Part shown: positions 51,475-59,630 of the stretch, one piece after another | Position numbering within the stretch: position 1 is the stretch's first letter | How the letters are laid out: each line of letters opens with the position of its first letter | Origin: Fibrisoma limi BUZ 3 | GTDB lineage: Bacteria; Bacteroidota; Bacteroidia; Cytophagales; Spirosomataceae | NCBI RefSeq assembly: GCF_000296815.2 | Contig: NZ_CAIT01000009.1 | Location: 992,001-1,056,000 of the forward strand | Direction: 5' to 3' | DNA length: 64,000 nt | Program-made: the position numbers and the translations under genes | Notes under the pieces: model-generated | Told to the model about the DNA's origin: nothing | Database searches by the model: none | What the model saw: the letters and a program-made list of their open reading frames with translations, nothing else

Positions 51475-51536
51475 GAGCGAATGAGTGAATGGGCGAAAGA
51501 GTGAATAAGTCGAAGCGGCCGCATTCACTCTTTCGC
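51475..51536. repeat. Inverted GCGAAAGAGTGAAT repeat
   Basis: Degenerate GAATGAGTGAATGGGCG units leading into a perfect 14-bp inverted repeat (51493-51506 / 51523-51536, ATTCACTCTTTCGC on the right). It fills the gap between the isomerase and DUF1080 genes and is related to the repeats at 7000 and 19393. Confidence 0.6.
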
Positions 51537-51543
51537 GGATTAA

Positions 51544-52272
51544 TTAAAGTTCACGAATACGGATGTTACGGTACCACACCTGATCGCCGTGATCCTGTAG
51601 CGCAATTTTGCCGGACTGGGCTTTACCGAAAGCCTCCCAGCCCTTGAATTTGCTGTTTTCCACCATCTTGTCCCACTCGGGGCCGCTGGTAGGGTATTCA
51701 ACGATCTTCTTGCCGTTCAGGTAGTGCTCGGCTTTGCCGTTATTGACCACAATCCGAACCTTGTTCCACTCGCCGGCGGGTTTGTAGGCCGACGCGTCGG
51801 AAGGCGGCAGCATGTCGTATAGCGACCCGGCCGTACGGTTGCCGTTACGTCCCTGCTTGGCGTCGGGATGGCGCTCATTGTCAAGCACCTGCACTTCCGG
51901 GCCGGTCATATACGTAGTTTTATACTTCGGGTCTTCAACAACATGGTACATGATGCCGCTGTTGCCTTTTTCCGCGATCTTCCATTCGAGTTCCAGCTCA
52001 AAATTGCCGTAATCTTTGTCCGTTAGAATATCGCCTGCCCCGCGGCCGTTCAGGTGAATGGCACCGTCCTCAACCTGCCATTTGTCGGATACCGGCTGAC
52101 CGCTTTTGAGGTAGTTGTGCCAGCCCGTCAGCGTCTTACCGTCGAAGATTTTTTCCCATTTGCCTTTCTTCATACGCTTGGGCGCATCGGGTGTATCGGT
52201 AGCAGTGGCATTGAGCGTTAACGTCAGCGCAGCCGTAAGAAGGCTACTCTTGAAGATCAGAAAGTAATTCAT
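51544..52272 (-). CDS. DUF1080 (3-keto-disaccharide hydrolase) domain protein, secreted
   Basis: 242 residues from the ATG at 52272 with a signal peptide (MNYFLIFKSSLLTAALTLTLNATA). Concanavalin-like DUF1080 domain: WEKIFDGKTLTGWHNYL, WQVEDGAIHLNGRGAGDILTDKDYGNFELELEWKIAEKGNSGIMYHV-type blocks, YMTGPEVQVLDNERHPD, WNKVRIVVNNGKAEHYLNGKKIVEY and IALQDHGDQVWYRNIRI. Family members act on 3-keto-glycosides in the periplasm. Adjacent isomerase-like gene on the same strand supports a 3-keto sugar route, as seen in related gene clusters. Confidence 0.92.
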   Translation of the reverse strand: MNYFLIFKSSLLTAALTLTLNATATDTPDAPKRMKKGKWEKIFDGKTLTGWHNYLKSGQPVSDKWQVEDGAIHLNGRGAGDILTDKDYGNFELELEWKIAEKGNSGIMYHVVEDPKYKTTYMTGPEVQVLDNERHPDAKQGRNGNRTAGSLYDMLPPSDASAYKPAGEWNKVRIVVNNGKAEHYLNGKKIVEYPTSGPEWDKMVENSKFKGWEAFGKAQSGKIALQDHGDQVWYRNIRIREL

Positions 52273-52391
52273 AGTTAGTAAAAAAACAGTTTTATGGACT
52301 AAGCCTTTTTTAAAGAGCAATTTGGCAAAACCGATTGAACTTTGAAACGAATATCAGATAAAGCACGGCAAAACATGTATTTACTTACATC

Positions 52392-52448
52392 AAAAACGGT
52401 TGTAGCCATAACGAACGTTTAAGATTCGTTATGGCTACAACCGTTTTT
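52392..52448 (-). terminator. 24-bp perfect hairpin
   Basis: Arms 52392-52415 and 52425-52448 pair without mismatch over 24 bp; the loop is 9 bases. It lies 25 bases after the stop codon at 52473 and ends in a T run in that direction. Long for a terminator. Confidence 0.75.
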
Positions 52449-52472
52449 AATGCATCACAACCCGAACAGGTG

Positions 52473-53021
52473 TCAGGAACGTCGGCGGTTAGCATACAGC
52501 CGCTGATCGTCAAAATAACGCTGGTCGTAAAATGAGCTGTCGCTGCCAACGGCGGGCTCTTCGGTTCGTACCAGCTCCGAACCGGCGTTTTGATCCGGGT
52601 CCGATCGCCAATAGTATCGAATTATTTTTTGTTCGTAATCGCGGTTAATCAGCCCACGGCGCCCCGTAGGGTAGGCCCGTAAACTGTCGATGGAAGCAAT
52701 CTGATCCAGATACACATCGTCGTCGTTGTCGTCGAGCCGGGCCACTCCGATCGGCACCAGTGCATGGTCATTGTCATCGTCCGACCGCACGTCTTGATTT
52801 ATTTCCAGATCGATGTATCGAACTTTCATCGCTGTTGTATCCACAATGAGATCGTCTACCTTACCAATCACCGAACCGTCGCGTGTTTTAACCGGCCAGC
52901 CCCGAATGTCGGGGTTATCGTCGGCAACCTCATAATCGTCGAGTTCATTCAGGCTGTATAAGTGGCGATTATCTGAGTTATAGTCATCCTGAACGTTTGT
53001 TACTTCTTCTGAATGTGCCAT
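52473..53021 (-). CDS. PRC-barrel domain protein
   Basis: 182 residues, acidic, no signal. PRC-barrel at about 40-115: DIRGWPVKTRDGSVIGKVDDLIVDTTAMKVRYIDLEI (the GxxVGxVxDxxxD signature) and ALVPIGVARLDDNDDDVYLDQI. The C-terminal 60 residues are Arg/Asp/Tyr-rich and look disordered. PRC-barrel proteins of this kind accumulate in stationary phase or stress; binding partner unknown. The gene lies 18 bases after the membrane-protein gene upstream, so they form an operon. Confidence 0.88.
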   Translation of the reverse strand: MAHSEEVTNVQDDYNSDNRHLYSLNELDDYEVADDNPDIRGWPVKTRDGSVIGKVDDLIVDTTAMKVRYIDLEINQDVRSDDDNDHALVPIGVARLDDNDDDVYLDQIASIDSLRAYPTGRRGLINRDYEQKIIRYYWRSDPDQNAGSELVRTEEPAVGSDSSFYDQRYFDDQRLYANRRRS

Positions 53022-53039
53022 ATTGGTACGAGTTTAGAG

Positions 53040-53666
53040 TTAATCTACCTGCATATCCATTTTGCGCACTACGTCCGCAGCCGCCCGAAAAACGTCTTTC
53101 ACCTGCTTGCGCTGATCGAGCGTGAGCGTGCTCGTATCCATGTCGTTGATCTGCTGCGTTACCGTGGCCACATCTTGCTGTAGTTCCGGAAACGAAGTCT
53201 GTTGCAGGTCACCCATTACGTCGGCGCTGGCCCGAAAGGCGTCCTTGATCATGTCGCCGTGCTTACCGCTCTTCCAGTTGCGGGTAATCTCATCAGCTCT
53301 TGCTTTCATGACGTTAAGTTTGCCATCGAACTGAGACCGGTTTATGCCCTCCGCCTGGTCGGCAACGGCCGCGAGCGCGTCGGCGAGGTTGGTCAGGCCA
53401 TTGTGCGTAAACTCGTGGTCAAGACCCATCTCCTTGTTGTCCATGTCGCCCACCCAACTGACGTAGGTATTGACCGGCTCCGACAGCGTACCAGTATTCG
53501 TGGCGGTAGTCGTCGCGGTCGTGTCGGATACGGGTACGACGGCAGTTTCAGTTTCGTCATCGCGGAACCAGAAAACGTACGCCAGAACGACTATTAAAGC
53601 CAGCAAGGCCAGAATCCACGGCCAAATTGGCGAGGAGCTTTTCTTTTGAATATCAATCTCTGCCAT
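53040..53666 (-). CDS. Membrane-anchored helical protein of unknown function
   Basis: 208 residues. One TM helix (about 12-32, PIWPWILALLALIVVLAYVFW), a Thr/Val-rich linker, then a helical domain (70-208) with LTNLADALAAVADQAEGINRSQFDGKLNVMKARADEI and TLDQRKQVKDVFRAAADVVRKM. The hydrophobic spacing suggests a four-helix bundle. No known motif. In one operon with the PRC-barrel gene. Upstream is a very strong hairpin. Confidence 0.65.
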   Translation of the reverse strand: MAEIDIQKKSSSPIWPWILALLALIVVLAYVFWFRDDETETAVVPVSDTTATTTATNTGTLSEPVNTYVSWVGDMDNKEMGLDHEFTHNGLTNLADALAAVADQAEGINRSQFDGKLNVMKARADEITRNWKSGKHGDMIKDAFRASADVMGDLQQTSFPELQQDVATVTQQINDMDTSTLTLDQRKQVKDVFRAAADVVRKMDMQVD

Positions 53667-53790
53667 AATCAGTACGTGTTTGCTACTGATTATATAACCC
53701 TATAAAATCTACCCTGTTTATAGAAAATTACTTGAATTCCATTTTTGCCTGATAATCAGAACAAAATATACCATATTGATTACCATAAGC

Positions 53791-53841
53791 TTATCAACAT
53801 TAAACCCGGCTAAGCTGCTTAGCCGGGTTTAATGTTGATAA
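53791..53841. terminator. 24-bp perfect hairpin with 3-base loop
   Basis: Arms 53791-53814 and 53818-53841, all 24 bp paired, loop CTG. It lies in the 230-base gap between the start of the gene at 53666 and the end of galU (53897), 56 bases after the galU stop on the minus strand, so it can end that transcript. It contains CCGGGTTTAATGTT, shared with the hairpin at 2874-2933. Confidence 0.7.
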
Positions 53842-53896
53842 AAGAGACGAAAATTCGCCGGGTAATGACCCAACACGGAAATCGGGTAGTCAGGTA

Positions 53897-54763
53897 TTAG
53901 AAGGAGTCCACGGTCTCTTTGAGAAAGGCCTTAAATTTTTCCGCAAATTCGGGGCGCTTCAGGGCAAACTCGACGGTCGTTTTCAGAAAGTCAAGTTTAT
54001 TGCCGATGTCGTGGCGTTTCCCCTCAATACGGTGTGCGTATAGGTTTTCGCGCTTGAGCAGGAGTCGCATCGCATCGGTCAACTGGATTTCGCCGTTTTT
54101 ACCAACGCCCGTTTGCTCCAGCATCGTGAAAATTTCCGGCGTCAGCACGTACCGACCCGCAATGGCCAGGTTCGACGGGGCTTCGCTGATGGCGGGTTTC
54201 TCCACGAGCGTATCCAGTTCCAGAATCCGGTCGCTCAGCGACTTTCCGCCTACAATACCGTAGCGGTTCACCTTATCGTGCGGCACTTCTTCAACGCCGA
54301 TCACCGAGCAGCCGTACTGCTCGTACGTATCAATCAGTTGCTGCGTGACCGGGATCACCGAATCCATGATGGTATCCCCCAACAGCACGGCAAAGGGTTC
54401 GTTACCGACATGGTGACGGGCATAACGAATGGCATCGCCAAGCCCATTCAGTTCGCGCTGGCGAACGTAGTGCAGATTGGCCATATCCGATAACCGACGC
54501 ATCTCGTCGAGCAGGAGTTGGTCTTCCTTCTCTTCCAGTCGGTTTTCTAATTCAAAATTGCGGTCGAAATGGTCCTCGATGGCCCGCTTTCCCTTTCCCG
54601 TAATGATCAAAATGTCTTCAATTCCGGAATCAACGGCTTCCTGAACGACGTACTGGATCGTTGGGCGGTCGATGATGGGCAGCATTTCTTTAGGCTGGGC
54701 CTTCGTAGCAGGCAGAAACCGGGTACCAAGTCCCGCAGCGGGTATAACAGCTTTCGTGATCAT
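53897..54763 (-). CDS. galU: UTP--glucose-1-phosphate uridylyltransferase
   Basis: 288 residues from the ATG at 54763; the longer frame to 54823 adds a Pro-rich sequence foreign to the family. Nucleotidyltransferase signature AAGLGTRFLPATKAQPKEMLPIIDRPTIQYVV, the UTP/Mg site VLLGDTIMDS (GD), VEEVPHDKVNRYGIVGG, the sugar-phosphate site LVEKPAISEAPSNLAIAGRYVLTPEIF and IEGKRHDIGNKLDFL. It makes UDP-glucose, and in some organisms other UDP-sugars. Directly downstream (76 bases) of a glucuronokinase-like gene, so UDP-glucuronate formation from glucuronate 1-phosphate is conceivable. Confidence 0.95.
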   Translation of the reverse strand: MITKAVIPAAGLGTRFLPATKAQPKEMLPIIDRPTIQYVVQEAVDSGIEDILIITGKGKRAIEDHFDRNFELENRLEEKEDQLLLDEMRRLSDMANLHYVRQRELNGLGDAIRYARHHVGNEPFAVLLGDTIMDSVIPVTQQLIDTYEQYGCSVIGVEEVPHDKVNRYGIVGGKSLSDRILELDTLVEKPAISEAPSNLAIAGRYVLTPEIFTMLEQTGVGKNGEIQLTDAMRLLLKRENLYAHRIEGKRHDIGNKLDFLKTTVEFALKRPEFAEKFKAFLKETVDSF

Positions 54764-54838
54764 AGTTTGTGCATGGGCTGAGGGCTGAGGAGGTGGGGGT
54801 GGCCGATGTGCCCTAGTCCCCATGCCCCCAGCCCTGCG

Positions 54839-55834
54839 CTAGACTACATACGGTTTTATAACACGGGCATTAATTTTCTTTAGTTCAACGAACAGCCGGT
54901 TCAGCATGGCATCGTCGCGGTATACACCGATGATCGAGCCGCCCGAGCCGGTAAACGAAGCCGATGCACCACAGGTCCGGGCTGTTTCGATCAGGCTCAG
55001 ATTCCGTTCACTAATTGTGTAGATTTCCCGGCGCAGATCAAAGTTCCGGTTGATGAGACCGTGCAGCGCATCGGTATCGTGCTGCAGCAGAGCCTCGCGT
55101 CCCTGAAGGGCAACGTCGGCAATGGCGCTCATAGTCTGCACTACTTTCTCTTCGCCTTTCTGCCAGCGTGTCCGAACATCGTTGTGCACACGTCCCGACT
55201 GCTTACCCAGCTCGGTATTGTAAGCGATGTAGAGCTTCGGGAGCAGTCGCGGGTCCAGCGGTTCATACTGGCCGTATCCCTGGCGTTCCATCGTCGTGCG
55301 GTCGAAATCCATATACACGCAACCTTCGTAGCATTGAATCACACGGTCCTGCAGTCCGGCCGCAATGCCCAGCTCGTCGGTTTCGGTAGCGAGTACCAGA
55401 TTAGGCAGCACTGGCTGAGGAATGTCCACACTGTAGAACTGCATGAGTGCCCGGAACGTAGCGACGATGATGGCGCTGGACCCTGACAGACCCACCTGCC
55501 GGGGAATCGACGTTTTATAGCGGATCGAAAAATTCTGATTCGGTAATCGGATCTGCTGCTGTTCGCAGTACTCGGCAAATTTCTTGATAGCAGCTTTGAT
55601 GAGCGGCACCCCCCCATGATATCCTAAGGTACCGACAGCATCGCGCAGGTGAAAAATGCTCCGGAAGATGTTACTGTCCTGCAACTGCGCTTCGATGTGC
55701 AGTTCCGGAGAGGGATACAGCGTGACGGATGCGCCGAAATTACGAACGGAGATGGCAATTGTTTTACCAAAAAAGCCGTCGGACGGATTGCCAAGCAACC
55801 CCGCCCGGGCATATGCACGGGTTTCGATGAGCAA
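54839..55834 (-). CDS. GHMP kinase, glucuronokinase-like
   Basis: 331 residues; the start is a TTG at 55834 since no in-frame ATG precedes the conserved ARAGLLGNPSDGFFGKTIAI. GHMP motif 2 is PRQVGLSGSSAI (111-122) and motif 3 GASASFTGSGGSIIG. The blocks GLLGNPSDxxFGKTI, SIPRQVGLSGSSAI, ELGIAAGLQDRV, VYMDF, SGRVHNDVRTRW and RNFDLRREIY follow those I recall for plant glucuronokinase (D-glucuronate plus ATP to D-glucuronate 1-phosphate) rather than mevalonate kinase or galactokinase. A small hairpin (GCGGAC / GTCCGC, 55844-55860) lies just before the start. Pairing with galU supports a sugar-1-phosphate product. The substrate needs an assay. Confidence 0.75.
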   Translation of the reverse strand: MLIETRAYARAGLLGNPSDGFFGKTIAISVRNFGASVTLYPSPELHIEAQLQDSNIFRSIFHLRDAVGTLGYHGGVPLIKAAIKKFAEYCEQQQIRLPNQNFSIRYKTSIPRQVGLSGSSAIIVATFRALMQFYSVDIPQPVLPNLVLATETDELGIAAGLQDRVIQCYEGCVYMDFDRTTMERQGYGQYEPLDPRLLPKLYIAYNTELGKQSGRVHNDVRTRWQKGEEKVVQTMSAIADVALQGREALLQHDTDALHGLINRNFDLRREIYTISERNLSLIETARTCGASASFTGSGGSIIGVYRDDAMLNRLFVELKKINARVIKPYVV

Positions 55835-55935
55835 AACTAAGGGGCGGACCGCCTGTCCGCAGTAATGTGAAGGGGCAAGTTTACAAAAGAACTACAGTAA
55901 AAAAAGCGGCCGGGTGGTCTGCCCTACTCAAAAAA

Positions 55936-55984
55936 ACAGCCAGACACAAGGCTATAACACCCTGGCCTGGCTGTAGAAAGAAAT
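55936..55984 (-). terminator. Hairpin terminator
   Basis: ACAGCCAG / CTGGCTGT (55936-55943 / 55977-55984), with an A run before it on the plus strand that reads as a T run on the minus strand, 19 bases after the stop codon at 56003. Confidence 0.7.
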
Positions 55985-56002
55985 AAGCCGCGCTCAAACT
56001 GC

Positions 56003-56476
56003 TTACTTTCTATCGTTATCTTTTTTCTTTTCGTTGTTGCTATACCCCACATTGTGCGGGTCATATCCCTGGTTCGGATCGTCATCCTGTTCGAGATACG
56101 TAGCATCAGCCCGGTGGAACAGCGCATCGTCCGACGGGTTTTCGGCTACTTCGTCCAGTTTCCGCGAAGCCTCGTCGCTCATCATATGCCCTTTCGGCTG
56201 AGTGGTGATGGATTCGGGATTAACGTCCCACTCCATCGTTACGCCGTAGTTCTCGCCCGCGGGTAGATCTGGGTCTCCGACGTTGACGTTCTGTTCCCGG
56301 CGAACGGCCATATCTTCCGAGGTTTCGCCCCGGTCTTTAGTCGTTACGCTGTTATACTGAGCATTGCCAACCCCTTCCGATTCACGGCCATAATCCGAGT
56401 CGCCGTGCTGATTAGGGTTTTGCGAATAAAATTCTGGATCAACGTTATCCGGATCAAATGGTGATGTAGTTGCCAT
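56003..56476 (-). CDS. Small acidic, probably disordered protein
   Basis: 157 residues, rich in Asp, Glu, Asn and Gln, almost without hydrophobic runs (PFDPDNVDPEFYSQNPNQHG at the start, NNEKKKDNDRK at the end). No signal or TM. A segment GVTMEWDVNPESITTQPKGHMMSDEASRK is the most ordered-looking part. Resembles the protein at 2940-3317 in composition only. Function unknown; proteins of this type often accumulate under stress. Isolated gene with its own terminator. Confidence 0.6.
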   Translation of the reverse strand: MATTSPFDPDNVDPEFYSQNPNQHGDSDYGRESEGVGNAQYNSVTTKDRGETSEDMAVRREQNVNVGDPDLPAGENYGVTMEWDVNPESITTQPKGHMMSDEASRKLDEVAENPSDDALFHRADATYLEQDDDPNQGYDPHNVGYSNNEKKKDNDRK

Positions 56477-56967
56477 GTCGTTGAGTGGTTTTTGAGATAT
56501 AACCCAAAACAGAGCAACTTGTTTTCTGAGAACGAGAACAGAAGAAGGTTGGCAAAGGACAAAAGAATGGCCCTAATACGTCCTGTTCCAGTCACCGTTT
56601 AGTTGTAGCACAAGCCGGATAAATGGGCGTCATGAAAACTCCCACTAAAATTATTGACGGTTTAATTAGACATCTTCCTGACAGAAAAGCCGGTTATCCA
56701 TTAAACCGGTCATTTTGTTGCAACAAGTACAGTAAACCTATCGTAAAGGCTCCTTTCTTCGTGTAAAGATTTTTCTTATAACTAAAAAAATTATCATATT
56801 CGCAGCAGCTTGAATTTGAGCTAACCAGAGCATTCTCAATTGTCCGCCCAGTCGTTGGTGAGTCCAGAAACATAACGTCGATCATTCACAAGCCAGCCCG
56901 CCGGCGCATCCATACCCCGGCCGAGGTAATCAGGTAAATTCATAAAGTTTTTAAATCAACACCAGCT
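56477..56967. other. Intergenic region before the glycosyltransferase gene
   Basis: 491 bases, AT-rich in the middle, no supported gene on either strand. A 6-bp inverted repeat CCGGTT / AACCGG lies at 56690-56709. No clear -7 box before 56968. Confidence 0.45.
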
Positions 56968-58191
56968 TTGTTCAATTCTAAAGTCCTTTTCATTGGTCAC
57001 GATGCAAATCGGGCAGGCGCGCAATATCTGCTCCTGCACCTGCTTACTTACCTGAAGCAGGCCGGTGTGCAAACCTCCCTGCTGCTAACCGGCGACGGCC
57101 CCCTACGCCCCGAGTATGAACGGGTGACAACTGTCTACACGGGTTTCGTCCATCCGCATAATCCGTCGATCGGCACCCGAATTCTACGTCGGTTGCAGAC
57201 GGGTAACCGACAGAAGCCGGCCTCGCCCGTTACGGTGTTGCCCGCCGGCCTGCTCGATACGCTCCGGGCTCAGCAGTTTGACCTTATTTTCTCGAATACC
57301 ATTGCCAACGGTTCTGTTCTGCGGACCTTGCAGCCGCTGGGCATTCCGTTTGTATCCTACGTCCACGAACTGCAAACCTCCATCGGCATTTACACCCATC
57401 CGGCCGATCTGCAATTTCAGCTTAGTTTCTGCCGCCACTTCCTCTGCGGCTCCGGGGCCGTTCAGGATAATCTGATCAATAATCATAAGGTAGATCGCCG
57501 GAAAACAACCGTACTTAACTCCATCGTGCGGGCCGAAACCCTGACCAATGCACTGGCGAACGTAGACCGGCTTTCTGTTCGGAAGCGACTCGGTATTCCG
57601 CCCGATGCGGTTGTAGTGGGTGGCTGCGGCAACGCGGAATGGCGCAAAGGTGTGGATTTGTTCGCGCTGGTGGCGCAGCAGGTGCTTAGCAAAAATAATG
57701 CCCTTGCACGCCCCGAAGTACATTTCATCTGGGTAGGTGTGCCCCAGGCGAGTGAAGAATACCAGCATCTGACGTATGATCTGGCGCGTATGGGCCTGAC
57801 CGACCGGGTTCACCTGATTGAACCCGGGGGCGACTACCTCAACTACGTGGCCTGCTTTGATCTCTTTACCCTTACTTCACGCGAAGATCCGTACCCCCTG
57901 GTAATGCTCGAAGCCGGGTTAAATTACAATCCAGTACTGACTTTTCAGGGATCAGGAGGTAGCGCCGACTACGTGGGGCACGACACGGGCTGCCTCATTC
58001 CTTACGCGGATGTATCGGCGATGGCGACTGTGCTCGATCGCCTGATTAACGATCCTTTTGAGCGCCGGGAGTTAGGCGAAGTTTTTTATCAACGGGCTAT
58101 GGCGCACGATACGAGCGTATTGGCCCCTCGTTTGCTGTCTATACTAAGTACCTTTATAAACCACCAGCCCGTTTCTCATGGTTATCGGTAA
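56968..58191 (+). CDS. Glycosyltransferase, GT4-like
   Basis: 407 residues from a TTG at 56968; the first residues KVLFIGHDANRAGAQYLLLHLLTYL are the expected GT-B opening, and no ATG is in frame upstream after the stop at 56935. The C-terminal half has VVGGCGNAEWRKGVDLFALVAQ, HFIWVG, LARMGLTDRVHLIEPGGD and the donor-site motif LTSREDPYPLVMLEAGL (E-x7-E type), typical of GT4 transferases. It should add a sugar to a cell-surface glycan or lipid. Its end overlaps the epimerase gene by 14 bases. Confidence 0.88.
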   Translation: MFNSKVLFIGHDANRAGAQYLLLHLLTYLKQAGVQTSLLLTGDGPLRPEYERVTTVYTGFVHPHNPSIGTRILRRLQTGNRQKPASPVTVLPAGLLDTLRAQQFDLIFSNTIANGSVLRTLQPLGIPFVSYVHELQTSIGIYTHPADLQFQLSFCRHFLCGSGAVQDNLINNHKVDRRKTTVLNSIVRAETLTNALANVDRLSVRKRLGIPPDAVVVGGCGNAEWRKGVDLFALVAQQVLSKNNALARPEVHFIWVGVPQASEEYQHLTYDLARMGLTDRVHLIEPGGDYLNYVACFDLFTLTSREDPYPLVMLEAGLNYNPVLTFQGSGGSADYVGHDTGCLIPYADVSAMATVLDRLINDPFERRELGEVFYQRAMAHDTSVLAPRLLSILSTFINHQPVSHGYR

Positions 58192-58891
58192 TGGGATGAT
58201 TGCCCGGCGCTTCAGTTCACTGGCCCACAATGATGAAGTTATCCTGTTTGCATCGGGCGTATCAAATTCAAAAGAGACCCGGAGTGAGCCATTTGTCCGG
58301 GAACGAAAGCTGGTCGAACACTGGCTTCATCAGGCCAGGGGCCGTCTATTCGTTTATTTCAGTACGTGTAGTGTAAATGATCCGACCGAACGTAATTCGC
58401 CCTACGTAGCCCACAAACTCGCTCTTGAGTCGTTGATTGCTGAGCGGGCCGACCGATACCTTATCTGTCCGGCGTCGAACGTAGTAGGTGGTACGGGGAA
58501 CCCGAATACGGTGCTCAATTACTTCATGGCACGGTGCCGGAGTGGTGAGTACTTTGACGTTTGGCAGGGGGCAACCCGCAACCTGATCGACGTGGATGAC
58601 CTGTATCAGGTTGTTATGCAGCTAATCGAGGAACCTGTTTTTCACAACCAGGTCATCAATGTGGCTTATCCGGTCAGCATCAGCCCGCTGCAGATTGTAC
58701 AAGGCATCGAACGCTTCACCGGCCGGCCGGCCCATTACCGCCTGATTGACAAGGGGCATCCCTTTCGGATCATAGCTTCCGAATGTGCGGCCATTCTGGA
58801 GTCGTTCGGCAAACTGATTGACCCCGAGTGTTATCTCAACGCCTTATTGCACACCTACTATCAGTGGGCGTTTGAACCTTGCCTGGTCTAG
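58178..58891 (+). CDS. NAD-dependent epimerase/dehydratase-like protein (short)
   Basis: 237 residues. The start VIGNGMIARRFSS is a shortened Rossmann motif; VYFSTCSVNDPTERNSPYVAHKLALESLIAE contains the Ser and the YxxxK pair; CPASNVVGGTGNPNTVLNYF and NLIDVDDLYQVVMQLIEE are extended-SDR features. It is shorter than normal epimerases (about 310) and lacks a full GxxGxxG, so it may be a degenerate or non-NAD family member. Coupled by a 14-base overlap to the glycosyltransferase, suggesting joint work on a surface sugar. Confidence 0.78.
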   Translation: MVIGNGMIARRFSSLAHNDEVILFASGVSNSKETRSEPFVRERKLVEHWLHQARGRLFVYFSTCSVNDPTERNSPYVAHKLALESLIAERADRYLICPASNVVGGTGNPNTVLNYFMARCRSGEYFDVWQGATRNLIDVDDLYQVVMQLIEEPVFHNQVINVAYPVSISPLQIVQGIERFTGRPAHYRLIDKGHPFRIIASECAAILESFGKLIDPECYLNALLHTYYQWAFEPCLV

Positions 58892-58936
58892 TGTTACCCC
58901 TTCGCAAAATCATTCTTCCTCTCCAATCGCATTCAA

Positions 58937-58976
58937 TAACACCAACGGCCGATCGCTCGATCGGCCGTTGGTGTTA
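58937..58976. terminator. 19-bp perfect palindrome between convergent genes
   Basis: Arms 58937-58955 and 58958-58976 pair fully with only two unpaired bases between them; the sequence holds ACGGCCGATCG. Between the stop codons at 58891 and 59095. Confidence 0.8.
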
Positions 58977-59094
58977 CAAGTGTAGCAGTTTGTTGGCTTA
59001 GCCCCCTTTGACTGACCATCAATGGTGCTGTTCAGCTTTTCCTCAATGAGCAGGAAGAGCAGGTAAACTCCCAGATTAGGCAGAACACGCTGAG

Positions 59095-59460
59095 CTACTT
59101 AGCGTTCAGCGCAGCCAGTTCGGCCCGCAGCAGATCGTTCGTTTGCTGGAGCAGTGCCATCCGTTCATTGAGCTGAAACAACAGGTACTCCACGTTACGT
59201 AGCCGTTCTTCCGTAGTAATGGCCGCCGAGGGCGAATCGAGCGTCTTGAACATGAGCCCTTCGCCCCGTAGCAGCCAGTCGGCGTTGACCTGCGGATAGG
59301 CCAGCAAAATTTTTTCAATGGTATCGTAGCGGGGCTTCAACCGGCCGTGCAGAATATGGTACACTTTTTCGCCCCGTCGCTCGCCTAACTGCCGGGCAAA
59401 CTCCAGCACACTAATATCAAGGGCGTCGATCAGTTCCTGCAGGCGAGTGTGAATATTCAT
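59095..59460 (-). CDS. HTH (Cro/CI-type) transcriptional regulator
   Basis: 121 residues. N-terminal HTH at about 5-65: LQELIDALDISVLEFARQLGERRGEKVYHILHGRLKPRYDTIEKILLAYPQVNADWLLRGEG-type XRE domain with the conserved NADWLLxGxG end. The C-terminal 40 residues are a coiled coil (ERLRNVEYLLFQLNERMALLQQTNDLLRAELAAL), probably for dimerisation. No peptidase domain, so not a LexA/CI cleavable repressor. A palindromic site sits exactly on its own -7 box, and a related site on the promoter of the divergent gene at 59732, as in phage immunity regions. Confidence 0.9.
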   Translation of the reverse strand: MNIHTRLQELIDALDISVLEFARQLGERRGEKVYHILHGRLKPRYDTIEKILLAYPQVNADWLLRGEGLMFKTLDSPSAAITTEERLRNVEYLLFQLNERMALLQQTNDLLRAELAALNAK

Positions 59461-59477
59461 GAGGCTGGCGGGATAAA

Positions 59478-59497
59478 TTTACACAAACTTATGTAAA
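59478..59497 (-). promoter_or_regulatory. Operator on the -7 box of the HTH gene
   Basis: On the minus strand TTTACA-TAAGTTTG-TGTAAA: a perfect 6-bp inverted repeat whose 8-base centre is itself a perfect -7 box TAnnTTTG, 18-37 bases before the start codon. A repressor bound here would block the promoter, consistent with autoregulation. Confidence 0.65.
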
Positions 59498-59630
59498 AAA
59501 TAGTTGTCTCGTACCGCCCTGACTGACACGTCCGCCAAGGGGGCTAAAAGTGGGACAATACGGGCAAAACAACAGCTTTGACAGGTGATTTCATTCGGCT
59601 CGAAAACTTTGCTGAGCGGCTTTGCAGATT

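Noticed and set aside
51472-51528. N-terminal extension of the isomerase from an ATG at 51528.
   Set aside because: It translates the GAGTGAA-type repeat and would put 19 residues before a clean Tat signal at 51471.
54839-55834. Naming the kinase mevalonate kinase or galactokinase.
   Set aside because: Motif 1 is GLLGNPSDGFFGKT rather than the galactokinase or mevalonate kinase pattern, and no isoprenoid or Leloir genes are adjacent other than galU.
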